Of a stretch of DNA of 11,994 bases, positions 1-8,200 are shown piece after piece; position 1 is the stretch's first letter; each line of letters begins with the position of its first letter. Where the stretch lies: contig SBFZ01000129.1 in the NCBI GenBank assembly GCA_006227095.1, positions 1 through 11,994 of the forward strand. Reading direction: 5' to 3'. Made by a program: the position numbers and the translations under genes. The DNA is from Bacteroidota bacterium. Its GTDB lineage: Bacteria > Bacteroidota > Bacteroidia > Bacteroidales > VadinHA17. The notes under the pieces are model-generated. The model was not told the DNA's origin, did no database searches, and saw only the letters and a list, made by a program, of their open reading frames with translations.

Positions 1-1092
1 GAAGATGTAAATGTGGCAGCCTTCAGGATTGAAGGGGAAAAGACCTGGGGGATTCAGTTTCATCCGGAGGTATACCATACCACGGAGGGATCAAAAATGC
101 TGGGCAATTTTGTCCGCGGAATATGCGGATGCCATGCAGAATGGACTCCCGAGTCATTCGTTGAAATGACTGTACGTTCACTAAGGGAGCAGCTTGGCGA
201 TGACCGGGTGGTACTGGGCCTTTCAGGAGGAGTTGATTCCTCAGTTGCAGCCTTGCTTCTTGACAGGGCCATTGGTGACAGGCTTACTTCAATCTTCGTT
301 GACAACGGACTGTTGAGGAAAAATGAGTATGAGGCCGTTCTGGATGCCTACAGGAGGATGGGTCTCAATGTGAGGGGTGTGGATGCCTCGGCGCAGTTTG
401 TGGAAGGTCTCCGGGGTGTTGATGATCCGGAGAAAAAAAGGAAGATAATCGGCCGTGTTTTCATAGAGGTATTTGACCGTGAGGCACACAAGGTTCAGAA
501 TGTCAAATGGCTGGCGCAGGGTACAATTTACCCTGACGTGATTGAGTCAGTTTCAGTCAACGGCCCGTCTGCCACCATAAAGTCACATCACAATGTGGGA
601 GGACTTCCCGAGAAGATGCATCTCAGGGTGGTTGAGCCGCTCCGGCTGCTCTTCAAGGATGAGGTGAGAAAAGTGGGTCATGCTCTTGGCATGCCTGACG
701 AGATACTGGGTCGTCACCCGTTTCCGGGACCAGGACTGGCTATCAGGATTATCGGGGATGTTACTCCGGCAAAGCTTGAGACACTCCGTGAGGCAGACGA
801 GATATTCATATCAGGACTGAAGAAGGGTGGATTCTATGACAGGGTATGGCAGGCAGCGGTCATCCTGCTTCCCGTTCAGTCAGTGGGTGTGATGGGTGAT
901 GAACGGACATATGAGAATGCCGTTGTCCTGCGTGCAGTGACATCAACGGATGGCATGACGGCTGACTGGAGTCATCTGCCGCACGAATTCCTGGCAGAGA
1001 TATCAAACCAGATCATCAACAGGGTCAGGGGGGTGAACAGGGTTGTCTATGACATCAGTTCCAAGCCTCCGTCAACGATTGAGTGGGAGTAG
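1..1092 (+). CDS. guaA: GMP synthase (glutamine-hydrolysing), C-terminal part, 5' end outside the window
   Basis: Converts XMP to GMP with ATP and glutamine-derived ammonia, the last step of de novo GMP synthesis in the cytoplasm. The frame is open from base 1, so the visible 363 residues continue a gene starting upstream. Compared with the roughly 510-525 residues usual for GuaA, about 150-160 N-terminal residues are missing, including the nucleophilic Cys of the glutamine amidotransferase domain. What is visible: the end of the class I amidotransferase domain with the His and Glu of its triad (GIQFHPE, fragment residues 17-23), the ATP-pyrophosphatase P-loop (SGGVDSS, 75-81), the [13 protein letters not shown] segment (about 240-252) and the dimerisation domain ending in the family's usual C-terminus ([10 protein letters not shown]). 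No frameshift is seen. The S41 protease gene follows 79 nt downstream on the same strand and may be co-transcribed. Confidence 0.97.
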   Translation, partial: EDVNVAAFRIEGEKTWGIQFHPEVYHTTEGSKMLGNFVRGICGCHAEWTPESFVEMTVRSLREQLGDDRVVLGLSGGVDSSVAALLLDRAIGDRLTSIFVDNGLLRKNEYEAVLDAYRRMGLNVRGVDASAQFVEGLRGVDDPEKKRKIIGRVFIEVFDREAHKVQNVKWLAQGTIYPDVIESVSVNGPSATIKSHHNVGGLPEKMHLRVVEPLRLLFKDEVRKVGHALGMPDEILGRHPFPGPGLAIRIIGDVTPAKLETLREADEIFISGLKKGGFYDRVWQAAVILLPVQSVGVMGDERTYENAVVLRAVTSTDGMTADWSHLPHEFLAEISNQIINRVRGVNRVVYDISSKPPSTIEWE

Positions 1093-1121
1093 GAACCGGC
1101 CGGCCCGCCGCGATGAAGTTT

Positions 1122-1134
1122 CCCGGATTCCGGG
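1122..1134. other. Short GC-rich inverted repeat between guaA and the protease gene
   Basis: CCCGG (1122-1126) and CCGGG (1130-1134) can pair around a 3-nt loop within the 79-nt spacer. It sits in a GC-rich patch that also holds ACCGGCCGGCC further upstream. No T-tract follows (the next bases are cccggtatttgc), so an intrinsic terminator is unlikely. It could pause or attenuate transcription, or mean nothing. The protease reading frame also stays open through it. Confidence 0.3.
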
Positions 1135-1171
1135 CCCGGTATTTGCAGTGAAAAGAGAAAAGTTACAGGAC

Positions 1172-2779
1172 ATGGTTAAAAAGCTGACAGTAATAATAGC
1201 GGCGCTGCTGATTTCGCACAGTGCCACCCTCAGGTCACAGGGCCTGACACAGGAGACATTCAAGATCGGAAAGACACTTGCCCTGCTTGAGGCAATTTAT
1301 GTTGACAGTGTCAATATTTCATCCATTGCCGAGCAGATGATCATAGGTACACTGCGTAACCTTGATCCGCATTCGGTTTATATTCCTGCAAAGGATGTGG
1401 CGGAGGAGAATGAACCGCTCCAGGGCAACTTCGAGGGAATAGGGATACAGTTCAATCTGCTCAATGATACCATTATTATTATATCTCCCATTCCGGGAGG
1501 GCCATCCGAGAAGGTTGGAATCCTGGCCGGTGACAGGATAGTGGCAATTGCCGGGGAGAAGGTCACGGGCATCGCCATAACAACCACAGGTGTTCAGAAA
1601 AGGCTGAGGGGGCCGAAAGGGACAAAGGTTGATGTAACCATATTCCGAAAGGGCGAAAAGGAGTTGCTCGATTTCACCATCACCCGCGACAAGATCCCGG
1701 TAAACAGCCTTGATGCCGCATATATGATAACCGACAGGGTTGGATATATCAAGCTCAGCCGTTTCTCGGAGCAGACGGCCGCCGAGTTTGCGGAGGCTGT
1801 GGAAAACCTGCGCGGGAAACGGATGGAGAACCTGGTGATTGACCTCAGGGGCAACTCAGGCGGATACATGGTTCCGGCTGTACAGATTGCAGATGAACTC
1901 CTGCCGGGGAATGAGCTCATAGTATATCTTGAAGGGAGGAACACCTCAAGGCAGGATTACAGGTCTGCCCCCTCCGGCACACTTACAAGGGCACGTGTTG
2001 CGGTTCTCATCGATGAGGGCTCCGCCTCGGCCAGCGAGATCCTGGCAGGAGCTGTGCAGGACTGGGACAGGGGTGTGGTCATAGGACGCAGAAGCTTCGG
2101 GAAGGGGCTGGTGCAGAACAGGTTTCCACTCCCTGACGGGTCGGAGATAAGACTTACCATTGCCCGCTACTACACACCTTCGGGACGCTCTATCCAGACC
2201 CCCTACAATGAGGGGTTTGACAAGTATTTCCAGACATATTACAGCAGGTACTTCAATGGAGAGCTGATTCATCCTGACAGCCTTAACCTGCCCGATTCGC
2301 TGAAGGCTTTCACAATAAGGAACAAAAGACTGGTATACGGAGGCGGAGGTATCAGTCCTGATATCTTCATTCCAATTGATACAACCTACTATTCAGATTA
2401 TTACCGTGATCTTATAAGGACCTCCACAATTACCAACTTCATGCTGGCTTACACTGACCGCAACCGGAAGGAGTTCACCCGCCGGTACAGGAATTTTGAG
2501 ACTTTCAACAGGGAATTCAGGGTTGACGATTCAGTCATTGAGGAGTTGAAGGCAGCGGGGGAAAAGAACGGAGTGAAATTTGACCAGGCTCAGTATGATG
2601 TCTCGGCCAGGGAGCTTAAGACTGTGATGAAGGCACTTGTGGCGCGCGATCTCTGGGATATGAATGAATATTTCATGGTTGCCAATGAGGATGACGAGGC
2701 GTTAAGAAAGGCGCTGGAGGTGCTTGATGACCCTCTCCTCTATGACAGGCTTCTCGGTTACCGGAAGGAGGGGAGATGA
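1172..2779 (+). CDS. S41 family C-terminal processing peptidase with PDZ domain, exported
   Basis: Serine protease of the Tsp/CtpA family, which trims or degrades envelope proteins from their C-termini. I chose ATG 1172 (535 residues) because it gives a clean signal peptide: MVKK, then a hydrophobic stretch to about residue 20, with no lipobox Cys. The frame is open back to TTG 1043, inside guaA, but that extension is Arg-rich and would bury the signal. A PDZ domain spans about residues 85-165 (NFEGIGIQF, GGPSEKVGILAGDRIVAI). The protease core has LVIDLRGNSGG (221-231), then Ser286 in GSASASEI, Asp297 and Lys311 in SFGKG. These spacings match the E. coli Tsp residues Ser430, Asp441 and Lys455, so the enzyme looks active. 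A charged helical tail (about 430-535) is typical of Bacteroidota members. Its stop overlaps the next gene (ATGA). The substrate is unknown. Confidence 0.93.
   Translation: MVKKLTVIIAALLISHSATLRSQGLTQETFKIGKTLALLEAIYVDSVNISSIAEQMIIGTLRNLDPHSVYIPAKDVAEENEPLQGNFEGIGIQFNLLNDTIIIISPIPGGPSEKVGILAGDRIVAIAGEKVTGIAITTTGVQKRLRGPKGTKVDVTIFRKGEKELLDFTITRDKIPVNSLDAAYMITDRVGYIKLSRFSEQTAAEFAEAVENLRGKRMENLVIDLRGNSGGYMVPAVQIADELLPGNELIVYLEGRNTSRQDYRSAPSGTLTRARVAVLIDEGSASASEILAGAVQDWDRGVVIGRRSFGKGLVQNRFPLPDGSEIRLTIARYYTPSGRSIQTPYNEGFDKYFQTYYSRYFNGELIHPDSLNLPDSLKAFTIRNKRLVYGGGGISPDIFIPIDTTYYSDYYRDLIRTSTITNFMLAYTDRNRKEFTRRYRNFETFNREFRVDDSVIEELKAAGEKNGVKFDQAQYDVSARELKTVMKALVARDLWDMNEYFMVANEDDEALRKALEVLDDPLLYDRLLGYRKEGR
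2766..2771 (+). promoter_or_regulatory. Strong Shine-Dalgarno site for the methyltransferase gene
   Basis: AGGAGG lies 4 nt before ATG 2776 and inside the last codons of the protease gene. Most other starts in this window have weak or no such site. With the 4-bp ATGA overlap, this suggests the methyltransferase is translated from the same mRNA as the protease, with coupling. Confidence 0.65.
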
Positions 2780-3927
2780 AGCTTCTGGCCAAGACGCACT
2801 ACGGCCTTGAGCAGGTTTTATCAGATGAGCTCGGGAAACTCGGTGCAGCGGGTATCACAATCCTGAACCGGGCTGTCGCCTTCGAGGGGTCGAAACAGCT
2901 CTTGTATTCTGTCAATTACCGTAGCCGGCTGGCTCTTTCGGTGCTTGTTCCCGTTTCATCGTTTGGAATCTCGGGTCAGAAGGATCTGTATAACGGAGCT
3001 GTTGCCGTTGAGTGGGACAGGTATCTTGATCCGCGCAAGACCTATGCAGTAACCGCGGTAGTCAATTCGCCGCACTTCAATCATTCCGGATATGCTGCCC
3101 TGGTGGTGAAGGATGCAATTGCAGATTTCTTCCGGAGGCTGACCCTTCCGAGGCCTTCGGTTGATGCACGTGATCCTGATCTCCTCGTTAACCTTCACAT
3201 CAGCAATGAGAGAGTCACCATTTCACTTGATTCCACCGTTGTGCCCCTGTACAGGAGAGGTTACCGGCAGGGGCGGTCCGAGGCACCCCTTTCCGAGGTG
3301 CTGGCTGCCGGTATGATTGCCCTTTCAGGATGGGGTGCCGACAGACCTCTCACTGACGGAATGTGCGGCTCAGGAACCATTGTTTCCGAGGCGGGTCTGA
3401 TGGCATGCAATATAGCTCCCGGAAAGTTCAGGAAGAGCTTTGGGTTCATGCGGTGGAAGGATTTTGACGCGGCACTCTTCAGGTCAGTCAGGTTTGAAGC
3501 AGAAAAGCGTGAGAGAAAATCACCGGTGAAGATCTTCGGAAGTGACATATCTCCTGAAGCATGTGACACTGCCAGGGGTAATTTGAAATCAGCCGGACTT
3601 GAGGATACGGTAGTGATCTCCGGGAATGACTTTTTTACCACCCCTCCACCTGCAGAAGAAGGTACACTTATTATCAATCCTCCATATGGCCACCGTCTGG
3701 GTACCGATGATATGACTGAGTTTTACGGCAGGATCGGAACCACACTCAAGCACAGCTATGAGGGTTATCATGCCTGGATACTGTCAGGAGATCCGGTGGC
3801 CCTGAAGCAGGTTGCCCTGAAGCCGTTCAGGAAGTATGACCTGCTAAACGGTGATATTGAATGCCGTTTCCTGGGCTATGAGCTGTACGGCGGAAGCCGG
3901 AAGAGAAAGGGCACTGACACCCTCTGA
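2776..3927 (+). CDS. THUMP-domain class I SAM-dependent RNA (guanine-N2) methyltransferase, RlmL N-domain/YpsC-like
   Basis: Predicted to methylate a guanine N2 in RNA, most likely 23S rRNA as E. coli RlmL does, since it matches that family (COG0116) in architecture and length (383 residues). The N-terminal 160 residues fit the ferredoxin-like plus THUMP RNA-binding region (KTHYGLEQVLSDEL at the start, VVPLYRRGYR at about 155-164). The SAM-binding motif I is DGMCGSGT at 194-201, motif II acidic residues are near GSDISPEA (255-262), and the catalytic NPPYG is at 301-305. The usual form of motif I is DPxCGSGT, so Gly195 replaces Pro. It lacks the second methyltransferase domain (RlmK part) of the E. 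coli protein, as is normal outside Proteobacteria. It overlaps the protease stop by 4 bp, so it is probably the last gene of that transcript. The exact target base is inferred, not shown. Confidence 0.9.
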   Translation: MKLLAKTHYGLEQVLSDELGKLGAAGITILNRAVAFEGSKQLLYSVNYRSRLALSVLVPVSSFGISGQKDLYNGAVAVEWDRYLDPRKTYAVTAVVNSPHFNHSGYAALVVKDAIADFFRRLTLPRPSVDARDPDLLVNLHISNERVTISLDSTVVPLYRRGYRQGRSEAPLSEVLAAGMIALSGWGADRPLTDGMCGSGTIVSEAGLMACNIAPGKFRKSFGFMRWKDFDAALFRSVRFEAEKRERKSPVKIFGSDISPEACDTARGNLKSAGLEDTVVISGNDFFTTPPPAEEGTLIINPPYGHRLGTDDMTEFYGRIGTTLKHSYEGYHAWILSGDPVALKQVALKPFRKYDLLNGDIECRFLGYELYGGSRKRKGTDTL

Positions 3928-3947
3928 AAACACTTTTGTCTGCTCTG

Positions 3948-3977
3948 ATGCAACCCTTGTCAAAAAAAGGTTGTCAT
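3948..3977. other. Weak stem-loop downstream of the methyltransferase gene
   Basis: ATGCAACC (3948-3955) pairs with GGTTG-T-CAT (3969-3977) with one bulged T, around an A-rich loop. It lies 21 nt past the methyltransferase stop and before the siaB promoter, the place where the upstream transcript should end. The stem is AT-rich and has no T-tract after it, so it is a poor intrinsic terminator. It could help 3' end formation. Confidence 0.3.
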
Positions 3978-4001
3978 ATCTGAAATAATGAGACGGGTAT
4001 G

Positions 4002-4031
4002 TTGGCTATTAACAACAATAATCTATTTTTG
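4002..4031 (+). promoter_or_regulatory. Bacteroidota-type sigma promoter for siaB-siaC
   Basis: TTG (4002-4004), exactly 19 nt, then TATTTTTG (4024-4031) fits the Bacteroidota primary sigma consensus, TTG at -33 and TAnnTTTG at -7, at all fixed positions. The expected transcription start is near 4038, leaving a leader of about 30 nt to ATG 4069. It separates the siaB-siaC unit from the guaA-protease-methyltransferase run. Confidence 0.75.
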
Positions 4032-4068
4032 TTACTCGTTTTAGCTTTGATACTTGCACAGAGGCCCG

Positions 4069-4623
4069 ATGAGCTTTGACCTTGAAAATCTTGTTAGCGA
4101 CCTGGACATAAGGGGAGCAGTTCTTTATTACAAGGGAAACGTAGATTCGGAGACGATAACAAAGGCTCTGGACCTTGTGGAGAGAAAGCTGCTGGTGACC
4201 CGCGAAGCCCCAAGGCTGAGGAAAAAGGTTTACAATGTGCTCGTTGAGAGCCTTCAGAACCTCTATCATCACTCAGACAGGGTGCCGAGAGGATATCATG
4301 CCGCACGGCCTGACAGGTTCGGCCTGGTGGTGATGGAGAAGATCGGCAGGGGGTATCGCATAACCACATGCAACTTTGTTTCCGTGGTAAGAGTAAAGGA
4401 GCTGGAAGAAAAACTGACGAGGATCAACCGTTCCACCCCTGAAGAGATAAAGGAGCTCTATAAAGATATCCTTAATCACCAGGAGATAACGGAAAAGGGT
4501 CTTGGCGGGCTTGGATTGCTTGATATTGCAAGAAAGACCGGCCACCGGATCGATTTCAGGTTCAAGAAATATGATAACCTGAATACGGCATTCCGACTCA
4601 GTGCAGTAGTGGCACCGGTATAG
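4069..4623 (+). CDS. siaB: SiaB-family protein kinase (DUF6272-type)
   Basis: In Pseudomonas aeruginosa, SiaB is a small GHKL-fold kinase that phosphorylates SiaC on a threonine; the phosphatase SiaA reverses this. This 184-residue protein has the family's size and layout. A helix carries the N-box-like KKVYNVLVESLQN (52-64), with Glu60 and Asn64 placed as for Mg-ATP binding, followed by HHSD. A glycine-rich lid, GLGGLGLLDIARKTG (144-158), resembles the G box of histidine-kinase-like ATPases. There is no membrane segment and no phospho-accepting His domain. ATG 4069 is chosen over TTG 4054 because AGAGG (4060-4064) sits 4 nt before it. The gene immediately downstream, 28 nt away, is a SiaC homologue, the expected substrate, which strongly supports the call. 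No SiaA phosphatase or SiaD diguanylate cyclase is in the window. Confidence 0.85.
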   Translation: MSFDLENLVSDLDIRGAVLYYKGNVDSETITKALDLVERKLLVTREAPRLRKKVYNVLVESLQNLYHHSDRVPRGYHAARPDRFGLVVMEKIGRGYRITTCNFVSVVRVKELEEKLTRINRSTPEEIKELYKDILNHQEITEKGLGGLGLLDIARKTGHRIDFRFKKYDNLNTAFRLSAVVAPV

Positions 4624-4651
4624 AATAACCAACAAAAAAACAGAAATAGCT

Positions 4652-5032
4652 ATGGAACCGATCATTATTGAAGGAACACCAAAAACACCGTCAATAAGAT
4701 TTGATGCAAAGGATGGAGTATTTGAAATCAAGGGGAGATCAATTCCTGAGAACTCGGTTGAGTTCTACAAACCCCTCAACGAGTGGCTTGACCAGTATAT
4801 GCAGGGGCCGCTTGACAAGACAGTGGTAAACATCCGGCTTGAATATTTCAATACCAGCTCCTCAAAATGCATTCTTGATGTTTTCAAGCGACTCGAGTCG
4901 ATTCACCGTTCAAAGCATGACGTGGAGATAAACTGGTTCTATGAGGAAGATGATGAGGATATGCTTGAAGCCGGTGAAGATTATGATTCCATAATCAAGG
5001 TTCCGTTCAAGATGATTGAAATCGTTGAATAA
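4652..5032 (+). CDS. siaC: SiaC-family regulatory phosphoprotein (DUF1987)
   Basis: A 126-residue single-domain protein with a fold related to anti-sigma-factor antagonists. In P. aeruginosa, SiaC is phosphorylated at Thr68 by SiaB; the unphosphorylated form binds and activates the diguanylate cyclase SiaD. Here the opening (IEGTPKTPSIRFD, 6-18) is typical of the family, and the motif YFNTSSSKC places a Thr at exactly residue 68 after Asn67. The C-terminal half has an acidic stretch (YEEDDEDMLEAGEDYD, 97-112), also usual. It follows siaB by 28 nt with no separate promoter, so the two form one unit, and a strong terminator follows. The start has no clear Shine-Dalgarno site, only A-rich sequence. 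The output partner in this organism is unknown, as no GGDEF gene is nearby. Confidence 0.88.
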   Translation: MEPIIIEGTPKTPSIRFDAKDGVFEIKGRSIPENSVEFYKPLNEWLDQYMQGPLDKTVVNIRLEYFNTSSSKCILDVFKRLESIHRSKHDVEINWFYEEDDEDMLEAGEDYDSIIKVPFKMIEIVE

Positions 5033-5073
5033 CACCCTGCAGCAAGGGTAACAGATCGGTTGTAATTTATTAT

Positions 5074-5114
5074 CGGGGGGGTATCTGCCGGAAGGCTGAT
5101 ACCCCTCTGCTTTT
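5074..5114 (+). terminator. Intrinsic terminator after siaC
   Basis: GGGGTATC (5078-5085) pairs perfectly with GATACCCC (5098-5105). The stem extends outward by four more pairs, two of them G-U (5074-5077 with 5106-5109). Inside, after one T-T mismatch, GCC (5087-5089) pairs with GGC (5094-5096) around GGAA, a GNRA-type tetraloop. TTTT follows at 5111-5114. It begins 42 nt after the siaC stop. The T-tract is short, but the stem is strong. The siaC gene and the ABC gene converge here, so it may work in both directions. Confidence 0.7.
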
Positions 5115-5180
5115 ATAACCGTGTTCCACATTCATCATCTCTGTGGCCAACCTTCCCTGATCTCCCGCAGCCGGCAATCA

Positions 5181-5227
5181 GCGGCGATCCTGCTTTTCGC
5201 CATTCAGGCCGCCCTGTGGCTGCCACA
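5181..5227. other. Inverted repeats at the 3' side of the leftward ABC gene
   Basis: Two small stems lie between the siaC terminator and the stop of the ABC gene. TGTGG (5215-5219) and CCACA (5223-5227) close a 3-nt loop. GCGG (5181-5184) with CCTG (5189-5192) can pair with CAGG (5205-5208) and CCGC (5209-5212), leaving a 4-nt bulge. Read leftward, both fall just after the ABC stop, where its transcript should end. Neither is followed by a T-tract, so a role in termination is only suggested. No coding signal is seen in the whole 5033-5238 spacer. Confidence 0.35.
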
Positions 5228-5238
5228 ACTTTCACTAA

Positions 5239-8200
5239 TCAGTTTTTCCGGCGTATGTCGCGCCTGTCACGCCTCACCCTCATGAATTTTTCCGCGGCAT
5301 CAAGAATCCGGTGCAAAACCCTGAAATATAGCAGGATGTACAGGCTGACCGTCATGAACCAGATGACCCCTGTATTTACCGCCAGTGTAGGTGCGAAGAG
5401 CCCGAATACCTTTTTCTGCGGGGCATAGAAGTGCGCTTTGACCATCGGGTGCTCCGGGTCATAGAAAATCTGGTCGTAATTCTGATACAGCCTGTTGCGG
5501 TATCGCTTTATCTTGTCCTTCTCATTGTCGTTGCGCACGAATTCTTCAAGAGATTCATTGGTATACTGCTTCTTCAGCCTGATGAAGGCATCCCTGTCAG
5601 CCTGCTCATAGGCCATGATGGCCTGGTCACGGGCTTCAACCGCATCGCGTGATACCTCGATATAGTACCTCCTGACTCTTTCAATATAATCACGTGCGGC
5701 AGTCAGCGCTTCAGGCGTTATGGCATCCGGGTCAATTACCCGCAAATCAAACGGTATCGCGGTGGTGAAACCGAGTTCTTCCTCAATTTCATTCCTGATA
5801 AGCAGCATGTCATTCCTGTCGGGCTCACCGAGCCGATCTCTCTCGATGTTGCTTTCCAGCCTTGAGATGATGCTCTTCATCTCATTGTACCATATGTCTT
5901 TTCTGAATTTCGCGATGCTTATCACCTTGTCATACCGGTAGAACTGCTTTTCAAACCTGTTGTTCATGAACTGGTCAACGGCGAGTGCCTCATAACCCCA
6001 GCGTGCAGCAATGATCTCTCCGTAAACGGGGATGGAGACAGGTGATGAGATGTTGGGGTTGAGCCTGTCATACTTTACTATGATACCGCTGAGTATTATC
6101 TGCGGAATCACCAGGAATGGTATGAGGATATAAATGGTAACTACGGTTTTGAAACTGTCTGAGATCAGCAATCCCATCATATTTGCAGTAGCCCAGCATG
6201 AGAAGAGCACAATCCAGTACTCGAACCACATCCCCCTTATGCCGAAGATGGAGTTTCCCACTGCCACGAATGTTGCTGCCTGAATAGCCGAAATGAGGAA
6301 CTGCACACTTATTTTCGAGATCAGGTAACTGTTCCAGCTCAGGTTGAGAAAAGCCTCCCGCTTGAGTATCTTCCGGTCCTTGATGATCTCCTCCGCACTT
6401 ACCGTGAGTCCCATGAAAATTGCCACGATGACTGACATGAAGATATATACCGGAAGGTTGGAGTTCTGCAGCAACGTATATGAAGGGCTGGAGACGCTCT
6501 CATCAAAATACCTGATGATGAAAGCCAGGAAAAGGGCAAGTACCGGAGCCTCGAGCAGGGTAATGGCGAGATACTGGGTGTCGGAAAGCTTGGCCAGGAT
6601 GTCACGGGTGACAAAGACCATGAACTGTTTCAGCCTGCCGGGCGTCCGGAGGGTTATCTCGGGTATGCCGTTCCCTCCCTTGGGGTGCGGAGGACGATCC
6701 TCCTTCCGTGATTTGAAATATGAGCTCCACTCGGCGGGTGACACCTTTCGGGTCATTGTCGGGCGGCCAAACTCGTCAAGCACCTTTGATTCAACGATGC
6801 TGAATATCTGTTCAGGGTTGACATTGCCGCAGGCAGGGCACACGCTGTCATTGTATCTGGGCAGTTCCATCCGGTCCTTGAAATAGCCGATGGCTCCCAC
6901 GGGGATACCATAGTAAATCATGTATCCACCCGTATCAAGGAATATCAGCCTGTCAAACATCTTGAAAATGTCTGAGGAGGGCTGATGAATAACCACAAAA
7001 ATCAGTTTGCCCTTAAGTTTCAGGTCATTGAGCAGGTCAAGGATGTTTTCGGAATCAAGTGATGAGAGTCCTGATGTAGGCTCGTCAAGAAACATGATTG
7101 CAGGCTCACGGATAAGTTCAAGGGAGATATTCAGCCTTTTGCGCTGTCCTCCCGAGATCTTTTTATTGAGAGGTGTTCCCACCTTCATGTCCTTGATTTC
7201 ATGGAGGCCAAGGCTGTGAAGTACATCATCCACCTTCCGGTTAATGGCTTCATCATCGAGGTTGCCGAAGCATAGCCTTGCATTGTAGAACAGGTTTTCG
7301 TATACGGTGAGCTCTTCGATCAGGAGGTCGTCCTGCGAGACATATCCTATCAGTCCCTTGATTTTTTCCGGTTCTGTATGGATGTTTACCCCGTTGATCA
7401 GGACCTCGCCCGAGTCAGGCTTGTTGGTGCCGTTGAGTACGCTTAGGAGCGTCGATTTTCCGGCCCCGGAGGCTCCCATGATACCTATCAGCCTCCCTGA
7501 TTCTTCGGCAAAGGTCATGCGGTGCAGTCCTACCTGGCCCCCCTTGAACTTGTATTCGATGTCACTGGCCTCATATACAACCCGTGACGCGAGGGCGTTC
7601 TCGTCGAGGAACTGCCTTATAACCTCGGAATAGTAGATGGGTTTGCTGCTCATGAACTTGAGTGATGCTCCGCGCTCAAACAGGTAAACCCTGTCTTCAT
7701 GCCTGAGCTGACCGCTCAGCAGCAGTTCACCGGTGCCGAATGACCTCACAAACAGCATCTCAGCCTGCGGCAGGTTGAGAACCCTTACCTGGCCGCGGAA
7801 TGAATCATTGATGATATGGTGTGTCTTTTCATAACTGGTTGCGCGGTCATTGTCAATGACAAGTATCCGGGCAGACTCAGGTACCTCTTCAAGTGTCGAG
7901 AGTACAAACTGCTGTATCAGCTGATAATCTTCCGGGTTGATGTTGAATCCCTCGGCAGCGGTGATGATGAATTCGAGTTCAGTGTTGCTTACCCCGGCAT
8001 TGTCAGAGCGGCAGTATTCGAGAAGCTGTACCAGTACGATGATTTTCTGGTTAAGGGTAAGCTGTATCCCTATGTCAAAACATATTTTGATGATCCTTAC
8101 AGAGATGGCGGCATTTCTCCTTGCCTCAATCCCTTTCTTCAGCCTCTGTTGTGCTTCGGCATAATATGCATCAAATATCCTGAGATAGGCTTTGACCCCT

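Noticed and set aside
1043..1171. Longer N-terminus for the S41 protease starting at TTG 1043 or ATG 1049 inside guaA
   Set aside because: The extension is Arg- and Pro-rich, overlaps guaA by 50 bp and would put 43 residues in front of a clean signal peptide that begins at ATG 1172.
4054..4068. Alternative TTG start for the siaB-like gene
   Set aside because: ATG 4069 has AGAGG at good spacing and gives the normal family length; the TTG would put that site inside the coding sequence.
5130..5238. Possible tRNA or small RNA gene in the structured spacer before the ABC stop
   Set aside because: The inverted repeats do not form a cloverleaf, there is no TTCGA-type loop in the right place and no promoter was seen.
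6344..6886. A 180-codon open frame on the plus strand inside the ABC transporter gene
   Set aside because: It is a shadow of the minus-strand coding frame, with no family resemblance; the ABC gene has all its motifs across this stretch.
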